Shown: positions 36,402-46,461 of the stretch, piece after piece
Position numbering within the stretch: position 1 is the stretch's first letter
Layout: each line of letters starts with the position of its first letter
Assembly: GCF_000423225.1 (NCBI RefSeq)
Contig: NZ_KE383992.1
Location: 544,541 to 608,540, forward strand
Origin: Kaistia adipata DSM 17808
GTDB lineage: Bacteria; Pseudomonadota; Alphaproteobacteria; Rhizobiales; Kaistiaceae
Reading direction: 5' to 3'
Length of the DNA stretch: 64,000 bases
The notes under the pieces: generated by a model
Database searches by the model: none
What the model saw: the letters and a program-made list of their open reading frames with translations, nothing else
Told to the model about the DNA's origin: nothing
Made by a program: the position numbers and the translations under genes

Positions 36402-37448
36402 ATGACGATCCGCGTTGCCGTCGGGCAATTCAACGAACTCACCGACGAGAAGCTGCGCTTCGCCGCCCAGATCGGTGCCAGCGGCATCCAGATGAACACG
36501 CCCAAGCTGCCGGGCGAGCATCGCTGGGAAGAGGCCGATCTGCGCGCGCTGGTCGAGAAGACCGAGGCGGCCGGCCTCAAGCTCGAGGCGATCGAGAATG
36601 TGCCGGTGCACTTCTACCACAAGGCGATGCTCGGCCTGCCGGGCCGCGACGAGCAGATCGAGAACTACTGCGCCACCATCCGCGCCGTCGGTGCCGCCGG
36701 CATTCCGGTGCTCGGCTACCACTTCATGCCCAATTCGGTCTGGCGCACCGAACGTTCGGCGCCGGGACGCGGCGGCGCCGGCAACACCCAGTTCGACATG
36801 GCCGTCGTCGACGCGGCCGGGTCGATCGAGGAGCTGCGCGCCTTCCTGCCGACCTCGCTCGGCCACCAGAGCGCCATGCCGCTGGCCGAGCCCGGCACGG
36901 TGCTGATCGACGAAGAGACGATGTGGGCCAACTACACCTATTTCATGGAGGCCGTGCTGCCGGTGGCCGAGGCGGCCGGCGTCAAGCTGGCGCTGCACCC
37001 GGACGATCCGCCGGTGCCGATGCTCGGCGGCGTCGCCCGGCTGTTCTACCGGCCGGAGAACTTCAAGCGCGCCTATGAGATCAGCAAGGGCAGCGCTGCC
37101 TGGGGTCTCGATCTCTGCCTCGGCTGCTGCTCGGAAATGCCGGGTGGCAAGGACGCCGTGCGCGAGATGATCGAGTTCTTCGCGCCGAAGGGCCGCATCA
37201 TCTACATCCATTTCCGCGACGTGCAGGGCACGGTTCCGAACTTCATCGAGTGCTTCATCGGCGAGGGCAATTTCGATCCCGGCGAGGTGATGGCGCTCCT
37301 GATGCAGAACGGCTTCGACGGCTTCCTGCTCGACGACCACGTGCCGCAGATGGACGGCGACACGGCGTGGAACCATCGCGGCCGCGCCCATGCCATCGGC
37401 TACATGCAGGGCCTGATCCGCATGGCCCAGCACCTCAAGGCCGCCTGA
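36402..37448 (+). CDS. Mannonate dehydratase (UxuA)-like TIM-barrel enzyme
   Basis: 348 aa, xylose-isomerase-like fold. UxuA removes water from D-mannonate to give 2-keto-3-deoxygluconate in hexuronate breakdown. Metal-ligand candidates are His199 (LALHPDDPP), Cys239 (LDLCLGCCSEM), His270 (IYIHFRDVQG) and Asp311/Asp312 (LLDDHVPQMDGD), the same order as in UxuA. It is shorter than E. coli UxuA (about 394 aa), and the ligand context GCC differs, so a related substrate is possible. Placement between permease and ATPase genes ties it to the imported compound. Confidence 0.85.
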   Translation: MTIRVAVGQFNELTDEKLRFAAQIGASGIQMNTPKLPGEHRWEEADLRALVEKTEAAGLKLEAIENVPVHFYHKAMLGLPGRDEQIENYCATIRAVGAAGIPVLGYHFMPNSVWRTERSAPGRGGAGNTQFDMAVVDAAGSIEELRAFLPTSLGHQSAMPLAEPGTVLIDEETMWANYTYFMEAVLPVAEAAGVKLALHPDDPPVPMLGGVARLFYRPENFKRAYEISKGSAAWGLDLCLGCCSEMPGGKDAVREMIEFFAPKGRIIYIHFRDVQGTVPNFIECFIGEGNFDPGEVMALLMQNGFDGFLLDDHVPQMDGDTAWNHRGRAHAIGYMQGLIRMAQHLKAA

Positions 37449-37474
37449 GGCGGCCGCACCGAGAGGATTGTCGG

Positions 37475-38554
37475 ATGGCAACGCTGACGCTCGACGGGGT
37501 TCGCAAGTCCTATGCGAACACCCCCGTCATCCATGGGGTCTCGATCGATATCGCCGACGGGGAGTTCGTCACCCTCGTCGGGCCGTCGGGCTGCGGCAAG
37601 TCCACGCTTCTGCGGATGATCGCCGGGCTCGAGACGATCTCGAAGGGCGAGATCTCGATCGGAGACCGGGTCGTCAACGACCTGGCGCCGCGCGATCGCG
37701 ACATCGCCATGGTGTTCCAGAGCTACGCGCTCTATCCGCACAAGAACGTCGCCGAGAACATGGGCTATGCGCTCAAGCTGGCGGGGCGGCCGAAGGCGGA
37801 GATCGAACGGCGCGTCCGCGCGGCGGCCGAGATTCTCGACCTGGTGCCGCTCCTGCAGCGCAAGCCGGCCCATCTTTCCGGCGGCCAGCGCCAGCGTGTC
37901 GCCATGGGGCGCGCCATCGTGCGCGACCCCAAGGTGTTCCTGTTCGACGAGCCGCTTTCCAACCTCGACGCCAAATTGCGCGTGGCGATGCGGGCCGAGA
38001 TCAAGGAGCTGCACCAGCGCCTCAAGACGACGACAGTCTATGTCACGCACGACCAGATCGAGGCCATGACCATGGCCGATCGCATCGTGGTGATGAACCA
38101 GGGCGTTGTCGAGCAGGCAGGCCGCCCGCTCGAGCTCTATGACCGGCCGCGCAACCTCTTCGTCGCCGGCTTCCTCGGCTCGCCGGCGATGAACCTGATA
38201 ACCGGCACGGTCGAGGCGACCGGTGCCGCCGCCAACCTGGTGACCACCGACGGCGAGCGGCTGCCCCTGCCGGGGCTGCGGCCCGGGCTGGCGGGGCGCA
38301 AGCTGATCCTCGGCATCCGGCCGGAGCACATCGCGCTCGCCACGGCCGACGACGGAAACAGCTTCCAGGTGCGCGTCGCCGTCACCGAGCCGACCGGCGC
38401 CGAGACGCTGGTCTCGGCCCGCCTCGGCGCGACCGAGATCGTGCTCGCCATGCGCGACCGGATCGAGCAGGGGGCCGGCGCGACCCTCAACCTCACCTAT
38501 CCGGCCGAGCGGCTGCATCTCTTCGACGCCGAGACCGGGCTCCGCCTCGACTAG
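37475..38554 (+). CDS. ABC sugar transporter ATPase, UgpC/MsmX type (module 1)
   Basis: 359 aa. Walker [10 protein letters not shown] lies at residues 36-44, the Q-loop in [13 protein letters not shown], signature [17 protein letters not shown], Walker [17 protein letters not shown] and H-loop [14 protein letters not shown]. The C-terminal TOBE/MalK-like regulatory domain follows (ILGIRPEHIAL). The ATG at 37475 has GAGAGGA upstream. It is the last gene of module 1 and drives import by the two permeases. Confidence 0.95.
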   Translation: MATLTLDGVRKSYANTPVIHGVSIDIADGEFVTLVGPSGCGKSTLLRMIAGLETISKGEISIGDRVVNDLAPRDRDIAMVFQSYALYPHKNVAENMGYALKLAGRPKAEIERRVRAAAEILDLVPLLQRKPAHLSGGQRQRVAMGRAIVRDPKVFLFDEPLSNLDAKLRVAMRAEIKELHQRLKTTTVYVTHDQIEAMTMADRIVVMNQGVVEQAGRPLELYDRPRNLFVAGFLGSPAMNLITGTVEATGAAANLVTTDGERLPLPGLRPGLAGRKLILGIRPEHIALATADDGNSFQVRVAVTEPTGAETLVSARLGATEIVLAMRDRIEQGAGATLNLTYPAERLHLFDAETGLRLD

Positions 38555-38651
38555 CGGAGAGCTCCGGAGGGGACCGGCCGCGGTCTCCGATGCCGGGCCG
38601 ACCGCCTCATGCGGCGGTCCGTCGCGACTCGGCGCCTTGTCGTCCCGCGCT

Positions 38652-38679
38652 CTCGAAAGCTCGGGCCGGCGCCCTATTT
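38652..38679 (+). promoter_or_regulatory. Sigma-32 (RpoH)-like promoter of hsp20
   Basis: CTCGAAA (38652-38658), 13-bp spacer, CCCTATTT (38672-38679), close to CTTGAAA-N11-16-CCCCATNT with one mismatch in each element. The predicted leader is about 85 nt. Confidence 0.6.
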
Positions 38680-38770
38680 CCGTGGGCGCCGGGGGGATCG
38701 TGCGTGCCCTGCCAGCGCCGGCCGGGCAGGGTTGCAACGTCGAGACGCCGGCCTTCGTTCACAGGAGATC

Positions 38771-39286
38771 ATGACCATGGCCCGTCGTTCCCTTGTACCC
38801 TTCGGCAGCAGCCAGATGAGCAGCATCGACCCCTTCGTCTCGCTTCAGCGCGGCATGAACCGTCTCTTCGAGGACATGTTCAGCACGGCGGGCCTGCCGG
38901 CGACCGGCGCGGAGGGCCAGGAGGGCGCCGTGCTGATGCCGCAGATCAATGTGTCCGAAACCGACAAGGAGATCCGCATCACGGCCGAGTTGCCCGGCGT
39001 CGCGGAAAAGGATGTCGAGGTCACCCTGGACGACGACGTGCTGACGATTCGCGGCGAGAAGCGCATGGAACAGAAGGAGGACCGGGAGAACTACCACTTC
39101 GTCGAGCGGTCGTTCGGTCGTTTCATGCGGTCGCTTCGCCTGCCGCAATCGGTCCTGCGCGACCAGGTCCGGGCGAATGTCGAGAATGGCGTCCTGACCG
39201 TGGTCCTGCCGAAGAACGCGGCGCAGGAAAAGACCCGGCACATTCCCGTTGGCGGCGCCGGCAAGGGCAGCGGCACCAGCCATTGA
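38771..39286 (+). CDS. Small heat-shock protein (Hsp20/alpha-crystallin)
   Basis: 171-aa ATP-independent holdase. An N-terminal arm (SIDPFVSLQRGMNRLFEDMF) precedes the alpha-crystallin domain (about residues 55-155) with ITAELPGVAEKDVEVTLDDDVLTIRGEKR and SFGRFMRSLRLP. The ending NGVLTVVLPKN is the signature strand. The ATG at 38771 has AGGAG three bases upstream of its spacer. The gene stands alone between modules 1 and 2 and converges on the module 2 ATPase, so it is unlikely to share their regulation. The heat-shock-type promoter supports independent control. Confidence 0.95.
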   Translation: MTMARRSLVPFGSSQMSSIDPFVSLQRGMNRLFEDMFSTAGLPATGAEGQEGAVLMPQINVSETDKEIRITAELPGVAEKDVEVTLDDDVLTIRGEKRMEQKEDRENYHFVERSFGRFMRSLRLPQSVLRDQVRANVENGVLTVVLPKNAAQEKTRHIPVGGAGKGSGTSH

Positions 39287-39335
39287 GGCGGTCAGTCGTG
39301 GCGCCGCCGCGCGGGGCGCGGCGGCGCTCGTTCTT

Positions 39336-40424
<1,089 letters not shown>

Positions 40425-40434
40425 GATGGTGTCC

Positions 40435-41280
40435 TCAACCCTTGACCGCGCCGGCGGTGATTCCGTGAACCATGGTCCGCTGCACGATGGCGAACAGGAT
40501 CATGACGGGGATGATGCTGATGATGCCGCCGGCGGCGAGCACGCCCCAGGGCAATTGGAATTCGCCGACCATCAGCTGCAGGCCGACCGGCCAGGTGCGC
40601 GAGCCCTGGCTGGTGGTGAGCATCAGCGCGAACAGGAACTCGTTCCACGCCGCGATGGCGACGAAGACCGAGGTGGCGACGAGGCCGTTGCGGGCGAGCG
40701 GCAGCACGATGCGGACCATGGCGCCGAGCCGCGTGCAGCCGTCGATGCGGGCGGCGCTCTCCAGCTCCTTCGGTGCCGCGTCGAAGAAGCCCTTCAGCAT
40801 CCAGACGAAGAGCGGCAGCAGGAAGCTCGTATAGGCGAGCGCCAGGCCGAGCCGGCTGTCGAGCAGGCCGACGCCGCGCATCAGGATGAAGAGCGGGATG
40901 ATCATCAGCACGGCCGGGAACATGCGAATGACCAGGTAGCCGAGCATCAGCGCGCTGCGGCCGCGATAGTGGAAGCGCGAGAAGGAATAGGCGGCGAGCG
41001 TACCGGTGATCAGGCAGAGCAGGACGGTGGTGGCGGTGACGACGAAGGAGTTCATCACCAGGGTCGGGAAGCCGGACTGGGTCCAGATCGCGACGTAGTT
41101 GTCGAAGGTGATCCGCGTCGGGATGTACTGGATCGTCTGGGTGACGATGTCGGCCTCGTGCTTGAGCGAGGTCAGGAAGGTCCAGACCAGCGGGAAGATG
41201 CAGAACACCGTCAGCGTGATCAGCACCGCATAGGTGGCGATGTTCCAGGCGAGACGGGCGCGTCGGCTTGTCGTGATCAT
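40435..41280 (-). CDS. ABC sugar transporter permease, MalG type (module 2)
   Basis: 281 aa with six membrane helices, beginning [27 protein letters not shown]. The EAA loop is [27 protein letters not shown], and the C-terminus [12 protein letters not shown] is typical of MalG/UgpE. Four bases separate it from the MalF-type gene upstream. Confidence 0.93.
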   Translation of the reverse strand: MITTSRRARLAWNIATYAVLITLTVFCIFPLVWTFLTSLKHEADIVTQTIQYIPTRITFDNYVAIWTQSGFPTLVMNSFVVTATTVLLCLITGTLAAYSFSRFHYRGRSALMLGYLVIRMFPAVLMIIPLFILMRGVGLLDSRLGLALAYTSFLLPLFVWMLKGFFDAAPKELESAARIDGCTRLGAMVRIVLPLARNGLVATSVFVAIAAWNEFLFALMLTTSQGSRTWPVGLQLMVGEFQLPWGVLAAGGIISIIPVMILFAIVQRTMVHGITAGAVKG

Positions 41281-41284
41281 GGGG

Positions 41285-42241
41285 CTAGTCCTGGTTCACC
41301 TTGGAGACGCGCACATAGGCCCAGGCGAACAGCATCAGCAGGATGAACATCACCACCGAGAGCGCGCCGGCATAGCCGAAGTTGAAGTCCTTGTAGGCCT
41401 TCTGGAACGCGTAGAGCGACAGCACCTGGGTCGACTGGCCGGGGCCGCCGCCGGTCAGGATCAGGAGGAGGTCCGGCGAGTTGACGAGGCCGATGACGCG
41501 CAGGATGACGGCGGCGGCGATGACCGAGCGCAGCATCGGCAGCGTGATCAGGCGCAATTGCCGGATCGGGCCGGCGCCGTCGACCGAGGCCGCCTTGTAG
41601 AGGTCGTCCGGAACGCCCTTGAGGCCCGCGAGCAGCAGCAGCGCGAAGAACGGGAAGCCGTGCCAGGCCTCGACGAGGATGGCGGCGCCGAGCGCGGTCG
41701 CGGGATCGGCGAACCAGGCCTTGTAGCTTTCGAGAATGCCGACGCGGACGAGCAGGTCATTGATGACGCCGAGGCGCGGATCGAGCAGCAGCGCCCACAT
41801 GTGGCCGGCGACGACGTTGGGCAGGAAATAGGGCAGCAGGATCAGCACGCCCATGATCTTGGTGCCGGGCAGGTTGCGGTTCAGTGCCAGCGCCGCGACG
41901 AGGCCGAGCGCGAACTCGATCACCACGGCGAAGGTGACCCAGACCGCGGTGTTGCGCAGCGACAGCCAGAATACCTTGTCGGACCACATGTAGATGTAGT
42001 GCTTGAAGCCGACGAAGCCGGTGCCGAGATCGGGCCGGTTCAACCGCATCTGGCGGAACGAGAGCTGGAAGCCATAGACGGTGGGATAGAGCACCACCGC
42101 CAGGATCAGGATCGCGCTGGGGACCAGCAGCAGATACATCCAGTACCGGCTTTCGGAGAGGCGGCCGAGCGCCGCCGCCGGGTCGAGCCGCCGCCAGATC
42201 GACTGTGACGGTTCGGAAAAGGCTGACATGCGTTCGGCCAT
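41285..42241 (-). CDS. ABC sugar transporter permease, MalF type (module 2)
   Basis: 318 aa with six membrane helices, the first YWMYLLLVPSAILILAVVLYP. The EAA loop is LYKAASVDGAGPIRQLRLITLPMLRS. GAGGAAAACGGG precedes the ATG at 42241; a Met four codons in is possible. It lies 10 bp after the dehydratase gene. Confidence 0.93.
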   Translation of the reverse strand: MAERMSAFSEPSQSIWRRLDPAAALGRLSESRYWMYLLLVPSAILILAVVLYPTVYGFQLSFRQMRLNRPDLGTGFVGFKHYIYMWSDKVFWLSLRNTAVWVTFAVVIEFALGLVAALALNRNLPGTKIMGVLILLPYFLPNVVAGHMWALLLDPRLGVINDLLVRVGILESYKAWFADPATALGAAILVEAWHGFPFFALLLLAGLKGVPDDLYKAASVDGAGPIRQLRLITLPMLRSVIAAAVILRVIGLVNSPDLLLILTGGGPGQSTQVLSLYAFQKAYKDFNFGYAGALSVVMFILLMLFAWAYVRVSKVNQD

Positions 42242-42251
42242 CCCGTTTTCC

Positions 42252-43358
42252 TCAGACGATCAGGAGCGCGGTGCGCTCAAGCTGGGCCCAGTCCGGCTCG
42301 AGGCCGAGGCCCGGGGCTTCCGGGACAGTGATGTAGCCGTCGACGACCGGCAGCTCCGCCATGGTGGCGAGGCCGGCGATCTGCTCGCTCGACATCACGA
42401 GCTGCTCGTAGAAGTCGTTGTTGGGAATGGCGCCGCAGATATGCGCGTTGGCGACGCCCATGCCGTGCACCTGGGCGCGCATGCCGTGCGATTCAGCGAG
42501 ATGCGCCACCTTCATCGCGCCGGTGATGCCGCCCTTGTAGAAGGAGGAGGTGCGCATCATGTCGAGCGCGCCCATGTCGATCCAGGTGGCGGCGTTCCAG
42601 TGGCAGCCATCCGAGGTCTCGGCGGCGAGCACCGGGATCTCGAGCTGCTCGGTCAGCTTGGCGTAGCTTCTGAGGTCGAACTCGCGCATCGGCTCCTCGT
42701 ACCAGAGGAAGCCGGCGTCCTCGAGCTGGCGGCCGAACCAGAGCGAGGTGACGAAGTCCCAGCCGGCCGAGCCGTCGAACATCAGCACTGCGTCGTCGCC
42801 GGTCCACTTGCGCAGATTGTGCGAGAGCTTGGCGTCCTGCTTGGCGTCGCCCCAGGCATGCAGCTTGAAGGCGGTGAAGCCGACATCCATGCATTCCTTG
42901 ATGTGGCGCTCATACTCTTCCATCGTGTCCCAGGTGACGGTCGAGGCGTAGGCCTGGATGCGGTTGGAATTGCCGCCGAGCAGCTGGTAGAGCGGCAGAC
43001 CGGCCTTCTTGGCCTTGATGTCCCAGGCGAGCTGGTCGATCAGGCCGAGATGGCGCATGTGCAGCTCCTCGATCCGGTCGATTTCCCAGATCTTGGTCCA
43101 GAGCCGTTCGGTCAGGAGCGGGTTCTCGCCGATCAGCGACTTGAAGCGGCGGCGGGTCAGGCTGGCGATGGTCTCGCCGTCGCCGATCTGGATCGCGCCG
43201 GTGATGCCTTCGTCCGTGTCCATGCGCAGGATCGCGGATTTCGGGCGCTGGTCGAGCGGCGTGCCGTCGCCGGAGCCGGCGAGGCCCTCGCGCCAGCGGA
43301 AGGCGTATTGCGGGTGATCGTCCTCGACGATGTAGGCGCGGATATCGGTGATCTTCAC
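42252..43358 (-). CDS. Enolase-superfamily (mandelate racemase/muconate lactonizing type) sugar-acid dehydratase
   Basis: 368 aa, with an N-terminal capping domain and a C-terminal barrel. Metal ligands are Asp195 (LMFDGSAGWD), Glu221/Glu222 (WYEEPMRE) and Glu247 (LAAETSDG). A general-base candidate His298 lies in QVHGMGVAN. At the end of the second barrel strand the sequence is Lys165-Leu-His167 (AFKLHAWG) where the mandelate racemase group has KxK. Members dehydrate aldonates and aldarates to 2-keto-3-deoxy acids; the substrate is open. It lies between the binding protein and permeases of module 2. Confidence 0.9.
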   Translation of the reverse strand: MKITDIRAYIVEDDHPQYAFRWREGLAGSGDGTPLDQRPKSAILRMDTDEGITGAIQIGDGETIASLTRRRFKSLIGENPLLTERLWTKIWEIDRIEELHMRHLGLIDQLAWDIKAKKAGLPLYQLLGGNSNRIQAYASTVTWDTMEEYERHIKECMDVGFTAFKLHAWGDAKQDAKLSHNLRKWTGDDAVLMFDGSAGWDFVTSLWFGRQLEDAGFLWYEEPMREFDLRSYAKLTEQLEIPVLAAETSDGCHWNAATWIDMGALDMMRTSSFYKGGITGAMKVAHLAESHGMRAQVHGMGVANAHICGAIPNNDFYEQLVMSSEQIAGLATMAELPVVDGYITVPEAPGLGLEPDWAQLERTALLIV

Positions 43359-43418
43359 ATGCGGCTCCCGGCGCGCGCGGCACGCCTGACAGGCTCGGTG
43401 GGGAAAAAGGACATGGTG

Positions 43419-43448
43419 CCCGGCACGGACGGCGTGCGCCGTGCCGGG
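43419..43448 (-). other. Stem-loop after the module 2 binding-protein gene
   Basis: CCCGGCACGG (43419-43428) pairs with CCGTGCCGGG (43439-43448) in the gap between the binding-protein stop and the dehydratase start. On the minus strand CCTTTTTCCCC follows some 15 bases later, a possible partial terminator. Confidence 0.65.
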
Positions 43449-43485
43449 ATTTGGAGGCTCGACCGGTGCCGGGACCGGTTCGCCG

Positions 43486-44736
43486 TTACTTGACCTCTTC
43501 GAGGCCGGCGATCATCTCGTCGACGGCGTCCTCGGCGGAGAGCTGGCCGATCAGCACCTTCTGGAAGGCGGCGAGCACGGTGTGCTCCGACCAGCCGGCG
43601 ATGCCGACGAAATTGGCCGGCAGGATGCCGAAATCGAGCGTCTCGACGGCCGGCGCATAGAGCGGGTTCGAGGTGATGCGCTCGTCCTTGACCACGGCGG
43701 CGTTGGCCGGGAAGTAGCCGGTCTTCTCGAGGAAGGCGATCGCCGGCTCCGCCTGGCCCCAATAGCTGATCCAGTCCCACGCCGCGTCGGCGTTCTCTTC
43801 CTTCATCAGCGCATTGTAGAGATAGGCGAGGCGGGCGACGCGGGAGACCGGGCCGGCCGGAATGGCGAAGGTCTTGAACTCGACGCCGGGCTTCAGCGCC
43901 GCCGAGATCTCCTGGAACGAGCCGGTATGGTGCCAGATCATGCCGGTCTGGCCGGTGCGGAACGCTTCCATGATCTGGCGGTAGCCGTCGCCCGGCGCGC
44001 TCGGCGGCACCACCTTCTCGGTGGTGAACAGGCCGGCATAGAACTTGACCGCCTCGATCGCCTTGTCGCGGTCGAGGCCGATATTGCCCTCGGCGTCGAC
44101 GACCGGCGCGCCGAAGGATTCCATCATGTCGAGCACGTATTTCTGGCCGCCGGCGCCGCCGCGCATGCCGAAGCCGTAGCGGCCCTTGGCCGGGTCGGTC
44201 AGCTTCTTGGCGACCTCGACGAACTCGGCATAGGTGGTCGGCGGAGCGGCGATGCCGGCTTCCTCGAACCAGTCGGAGCGGTAGTAGCCCCAGTCGACGA
44301 AGGCGAAGGCCGGCACGCCGTAGATCTTCTCGTCGCGCGAGATGCCCTTCCAGCGGTCGGCCGGGAAGTTGGCCTTCTCCGGCCAGGCGTCGACGCGGGC
44401 GGTGATGTCGACCAGGCCCTCCATCGCCAGCATGTCGGCGAGGCGCTCGGCCGTCACCATGGTGGTGTCGGGCCGGCTGCCCGAGACCACGGCGGCGGTG
44501 AACTTCGCCATGAATTCCGGGTTCGGGATGTTTTCCTGGGTGACCTTGATGTCGGGCTTCGCCTTGGCGAAGGCCTCCATCACCGCCTGCAGGCCGGCGA
44601 ACTCGGCCTGGCTGGTGAAGTGGTGCCAATAGTTGATGTTGCTGGCGGCGAAGGCGCGCATCGGCGCGAAGGCGGCCGATGCGGACAGCGCGGCGGCGCC
44701 CACCATCAGGCTGCGGCGGGTGAGATTGGCGACCAT
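43486..44736 (-). CDS. ABC sugar transporter solute-binding protein (module 2)
   Basis: 416-aa periplasmic family 1 binding protein. The signal LTRRSLMVGAAALSASAAFA has a twin-arginine pair and an Ala-x-Ala site. NINYWHHFTSQAEFAGLQ opens the mature domain, and RPDTTMVTAERLADMLA and ITSNPLYAPAVETLDF are typical lobe segments. GGGAGGATCC precedes the ATG at 44736. First gene of the operon with dehydratase, two permeases and ATPase on the minus strand, divergent from a GntR gene. Confidence 0.93.
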   Translation of the reverse strand: MVANLTRRSLMVGAAALSASAAFAPMRAFAASNINYWHHFTSQAEFAGLQAVMEAFAKAKPDIKVTQENIPNPEFMAKFTAAVVSGSRPDTTMVTAERLADMLAMEGLVDITARVDAWPEKANFPADRWKGISRDEKIYGVPAFAFVDWGYYRSDWFEEAGIAAPPTTYAEFVEVAKKLTDPAKGRYGFGMRGGAGGQKYVLDMMESFGAPVVDAEGNIGLDRDKAIEAVKFYAGLFTTEKVVPPSAPGDGYRQIMEAFRTGQTGMIWHHTGSFQEISAALKPGVEFKTFAIPAGPVSRVARLAYLYNALMKEENADAAWDWISYWGQAEPAIAFLEKTGYFPANAAVVKDERITSNPLYAPAVETLDFGILPANFVGIAGWSEHTVLAAFQKVLIGQLSAEDAVDEMIAGLEEVK

Positions 44737-44844
44737 TGGATCCTCCCAGTGTCGACCTATGACTGATCTCTGGTCGCCTCTCCTGCAACCAAAATCACCT
44801 CCTGATTATTCACATCGGCATTCTGATAGCAACAGGGTCGCTAT

Positions 44845-44856
44845 TTCATATATGAA
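44845..44856. promoter_or_regulatory. Palindrome TTCATATATGAA, candidate operator for the module 2 GntR regulator
   Basis: A perfect 12-bp inverted repeat in the divergent intergenic region, 40 bp upstream of the GntR start, AT-rich like the module 1 site. On the minus strand TTGCTA and AATAAT (spacer 16) form a plausible promoter for the binding-protein operon next to it. Confidence 0.55.
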
Positions 44857-44895
44857 GAATGTGCTATAGACGCCGTCGAGGAGGAGCACGAGACC

Positions 44896-45564
44896 ATGAC
44901 GCAGACGGCGGAAGCCCCCACGAAACTCAGCCAGATCGCCTATCAGCGCTTCAAGGAGGCGCTGTTCTCGCGCCGGATTCCGATCGGCGGGACGGTGTCG
45001 CAGGGCGAGCTGGCGGAATTGCTGCAGGTGCAGACCGGCGCGCTGCGCGAGGCGATGCAGCTGCTGGAGAAGGAAGGGTTCCTCACCGTCCTGCCGCGCT
45101 CGGGCATCCGCATCGTCAAGCCCGACATGAGCCACCTGAAGGATTGCTTCCAGATGCGGCGCGTCCTGGAAGGCGAGGCGGTGCGCCGCTTTGCCGAGCG
45201 CGCAACGATGGGGGAACTGGCCGACTGGCGGGCGCGCCATGAGGGGATCATCGAACTGGCGCGCGGCGGCACCGTCGAGACGGCGCTGATCCAGCGCTCG
45301 GCCGAAGTCGACCAGGCCTTTCACGAGGCGCTGCTCGAAAGCACACGCAACCCGCTGATGATTTCCGCCCATTCGCACATGATGGAGCAGATCGGCGTCA
45401 TCCGGCTCGACAACATGTACATGCTGTCGGCGCTCGCCATCGTGCAGACGATGCAGGAGCACCTCGCCGTCATCGTCGGGCTGGAAGGGCAGGATCCCGA
45501 CGCGGCGGTCGCCGCGATGGACGCCCATCTCGCCCGCGCCATGCACCGCGCGATGGGCCTCTGA
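44896..45564 (+). CDS. GntR-family regulator with FCD domain (module 2)
   Basis: 222 aa. Winged helix IPIGGTVSQGELAELLQVQTGALREAMQLLEKEGFLTVLP, then an FCD effector domain with possible metal-binding His residues in QAFHEALLE and MQEHLAVIVGLEGQDPDAAVAAMDAHL. GAGGAG lies upstream of the ATG at 44896. It is divergent from the module 2 binding-protein operon, which it probably controls, and converges on the DHDPS-family gene with only 9 bp between. Confidence 0.93.
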   Translation: MTQTAEAPTKLSQIAYQRFKEALFSRRIPIGGTVSQGELAELLQVQTGALREAMQLLEKEGFLTVLPRSGIRIVKPDMSHLKDCFQMRRVLEGEAVRRFAERATMGELADWRARHEGIIELARGGTVETALIQRSAEVDQAFHEALLESTRNPLMISAHSHMMEQIGVIRLDNMYMLSALAIVQTMQEHLAVIVGLEGQDPDAAVAAMDAHLARAMHRAMGL

Positions 45565-45573
45565 GGAGGCGCC

Positions 45574-46461
45574 TCAGCGCCTCCCGAACGATCCCATCGC
45601 GGCCGCGTGGCGCGCCACGAGGTCGAGGCCGAACGCGGTCGGCCGCAGGGCCGGGCCACGGTCGTGCACGGTCAATCCGGCGCGTGCCGCGAACAGCCGC
45701 TTGCCGTAGCAGATCAGGGTCTCGAGCGACTGCATGACGAAGACGATCGCCGGCACCATCTCGGCGTAGCGGGCGTCGGCCGCCGGGTCGCCGGCATCGT
45801 AGAGCCGCATCACCTCGACGGCGCGGTCGACCAGGTCGGGCGCCAGCAGGAAGCCGGCGCAGCCGGCGCGGAGATTGTCGAGCAGTTCCAGCCCGCCGCG
45901 GCCGTTGAAGACGTCGATCCGGCCCTCGGTGCGGGCGATCAGCCGCTCGATGCCGACCGCCGAATCCTCGGCCTTGATCAGCGTCATGTTGGGATGACGC
46001 TCCATCAGGGTCGCGATGTCGTTGGCGTCGAGGCCGCGACCGAGATATTGCGGCGCGTTCTGGATCGCCACCGGCAGATCGGTCTGCGCCATGATGCGGC
46101 TGAAGAAGGCGATATATTCGTCGGCGCCATAGCTGCCGACGGCCGGCGGCTGCAGGATGATCCAGTCGGCCTTCGCCGCTTCCGCCGCCCGCACCAGCGC
46201 CACCTGCTCCTCGACCGACTGGCCGAGGATGGTGAAGCCGACCGGCACGCGGCCGCCGACATCCTCGGAAACCCACTGCATCAGCGTGCGGCGCTCGTCG
46301 ACGGTGAGCTTCGCCACCTCGGTGGCGAGCCCGAGCGCGGCGATGCCGGCGACGCCGGCGTCGAGGCAGAGCTCGACCTGGCGGCGCATGGCGGCGCGAT
46401 CGAGCCGCTCGTTCTCGTCGAAGAAGGCGTAGAGGATGGCGTGGACGCCGCGGACGGTCAT
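45574..46461 (-). CDS. DHDPS/NanA-superfamily lyase or dehydratase (module 3)
   Basis: 295-aa TIM-barrel aldolase-family protein. The Schiff-base lysine is Lys163 (TLIKAEDSA). The GxxGE-type loop reads LGLATEVAKL rather than GTTGE, and the conserved Tyr of the YNxP motif is Gln134 (AIQNAPQYLG), so it belongs to a divergent subgroup. Relatives include 2-keto-3-deoxy sugar-acid aldolases and dehydratases. The ATG at 46461 overlaps the permease stop (ATGA), tying it to the transport operon. The enzyme would act on a 2-keto-3-deoxy acid made by a dehydratase; that step is inference. Confidence 0.87.
   Translation of the reverse strand: MTVRGVHAILYAFFDENERLDRAAMRRQVELCLDAGVAGIAALGLATEVAKLTVDERRTLMQWVSEDVGGRVPVGFTILGQSVEEQVALVRAAEAAKADWIILQPPAVGSYGADEYIAFFSRIMAQTDLPVAIQNAPQYLGRGLDANDIATLMERHPNMTLIKAEDSAVGIERLIARTEGRIDVFNGRGGLELLDNLRAGCAGFLLAPDLVDRAVEVMRLYDAGDPAADARYAEMVPAIVFVMQSLETLICYGKRLFAARAGLTVHDRGPALRPTAFGLDLVARHAAAMGSFGRR

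Noticed and set aside
38680..38770. ROSE-type RNA thermometer in the hsp20 leader
   Set aside because: The leader has hairpin potential, but the characteristic TTGCT opposite AGGAG is absent; only a 3-bp pairing to the ribosome site was found.
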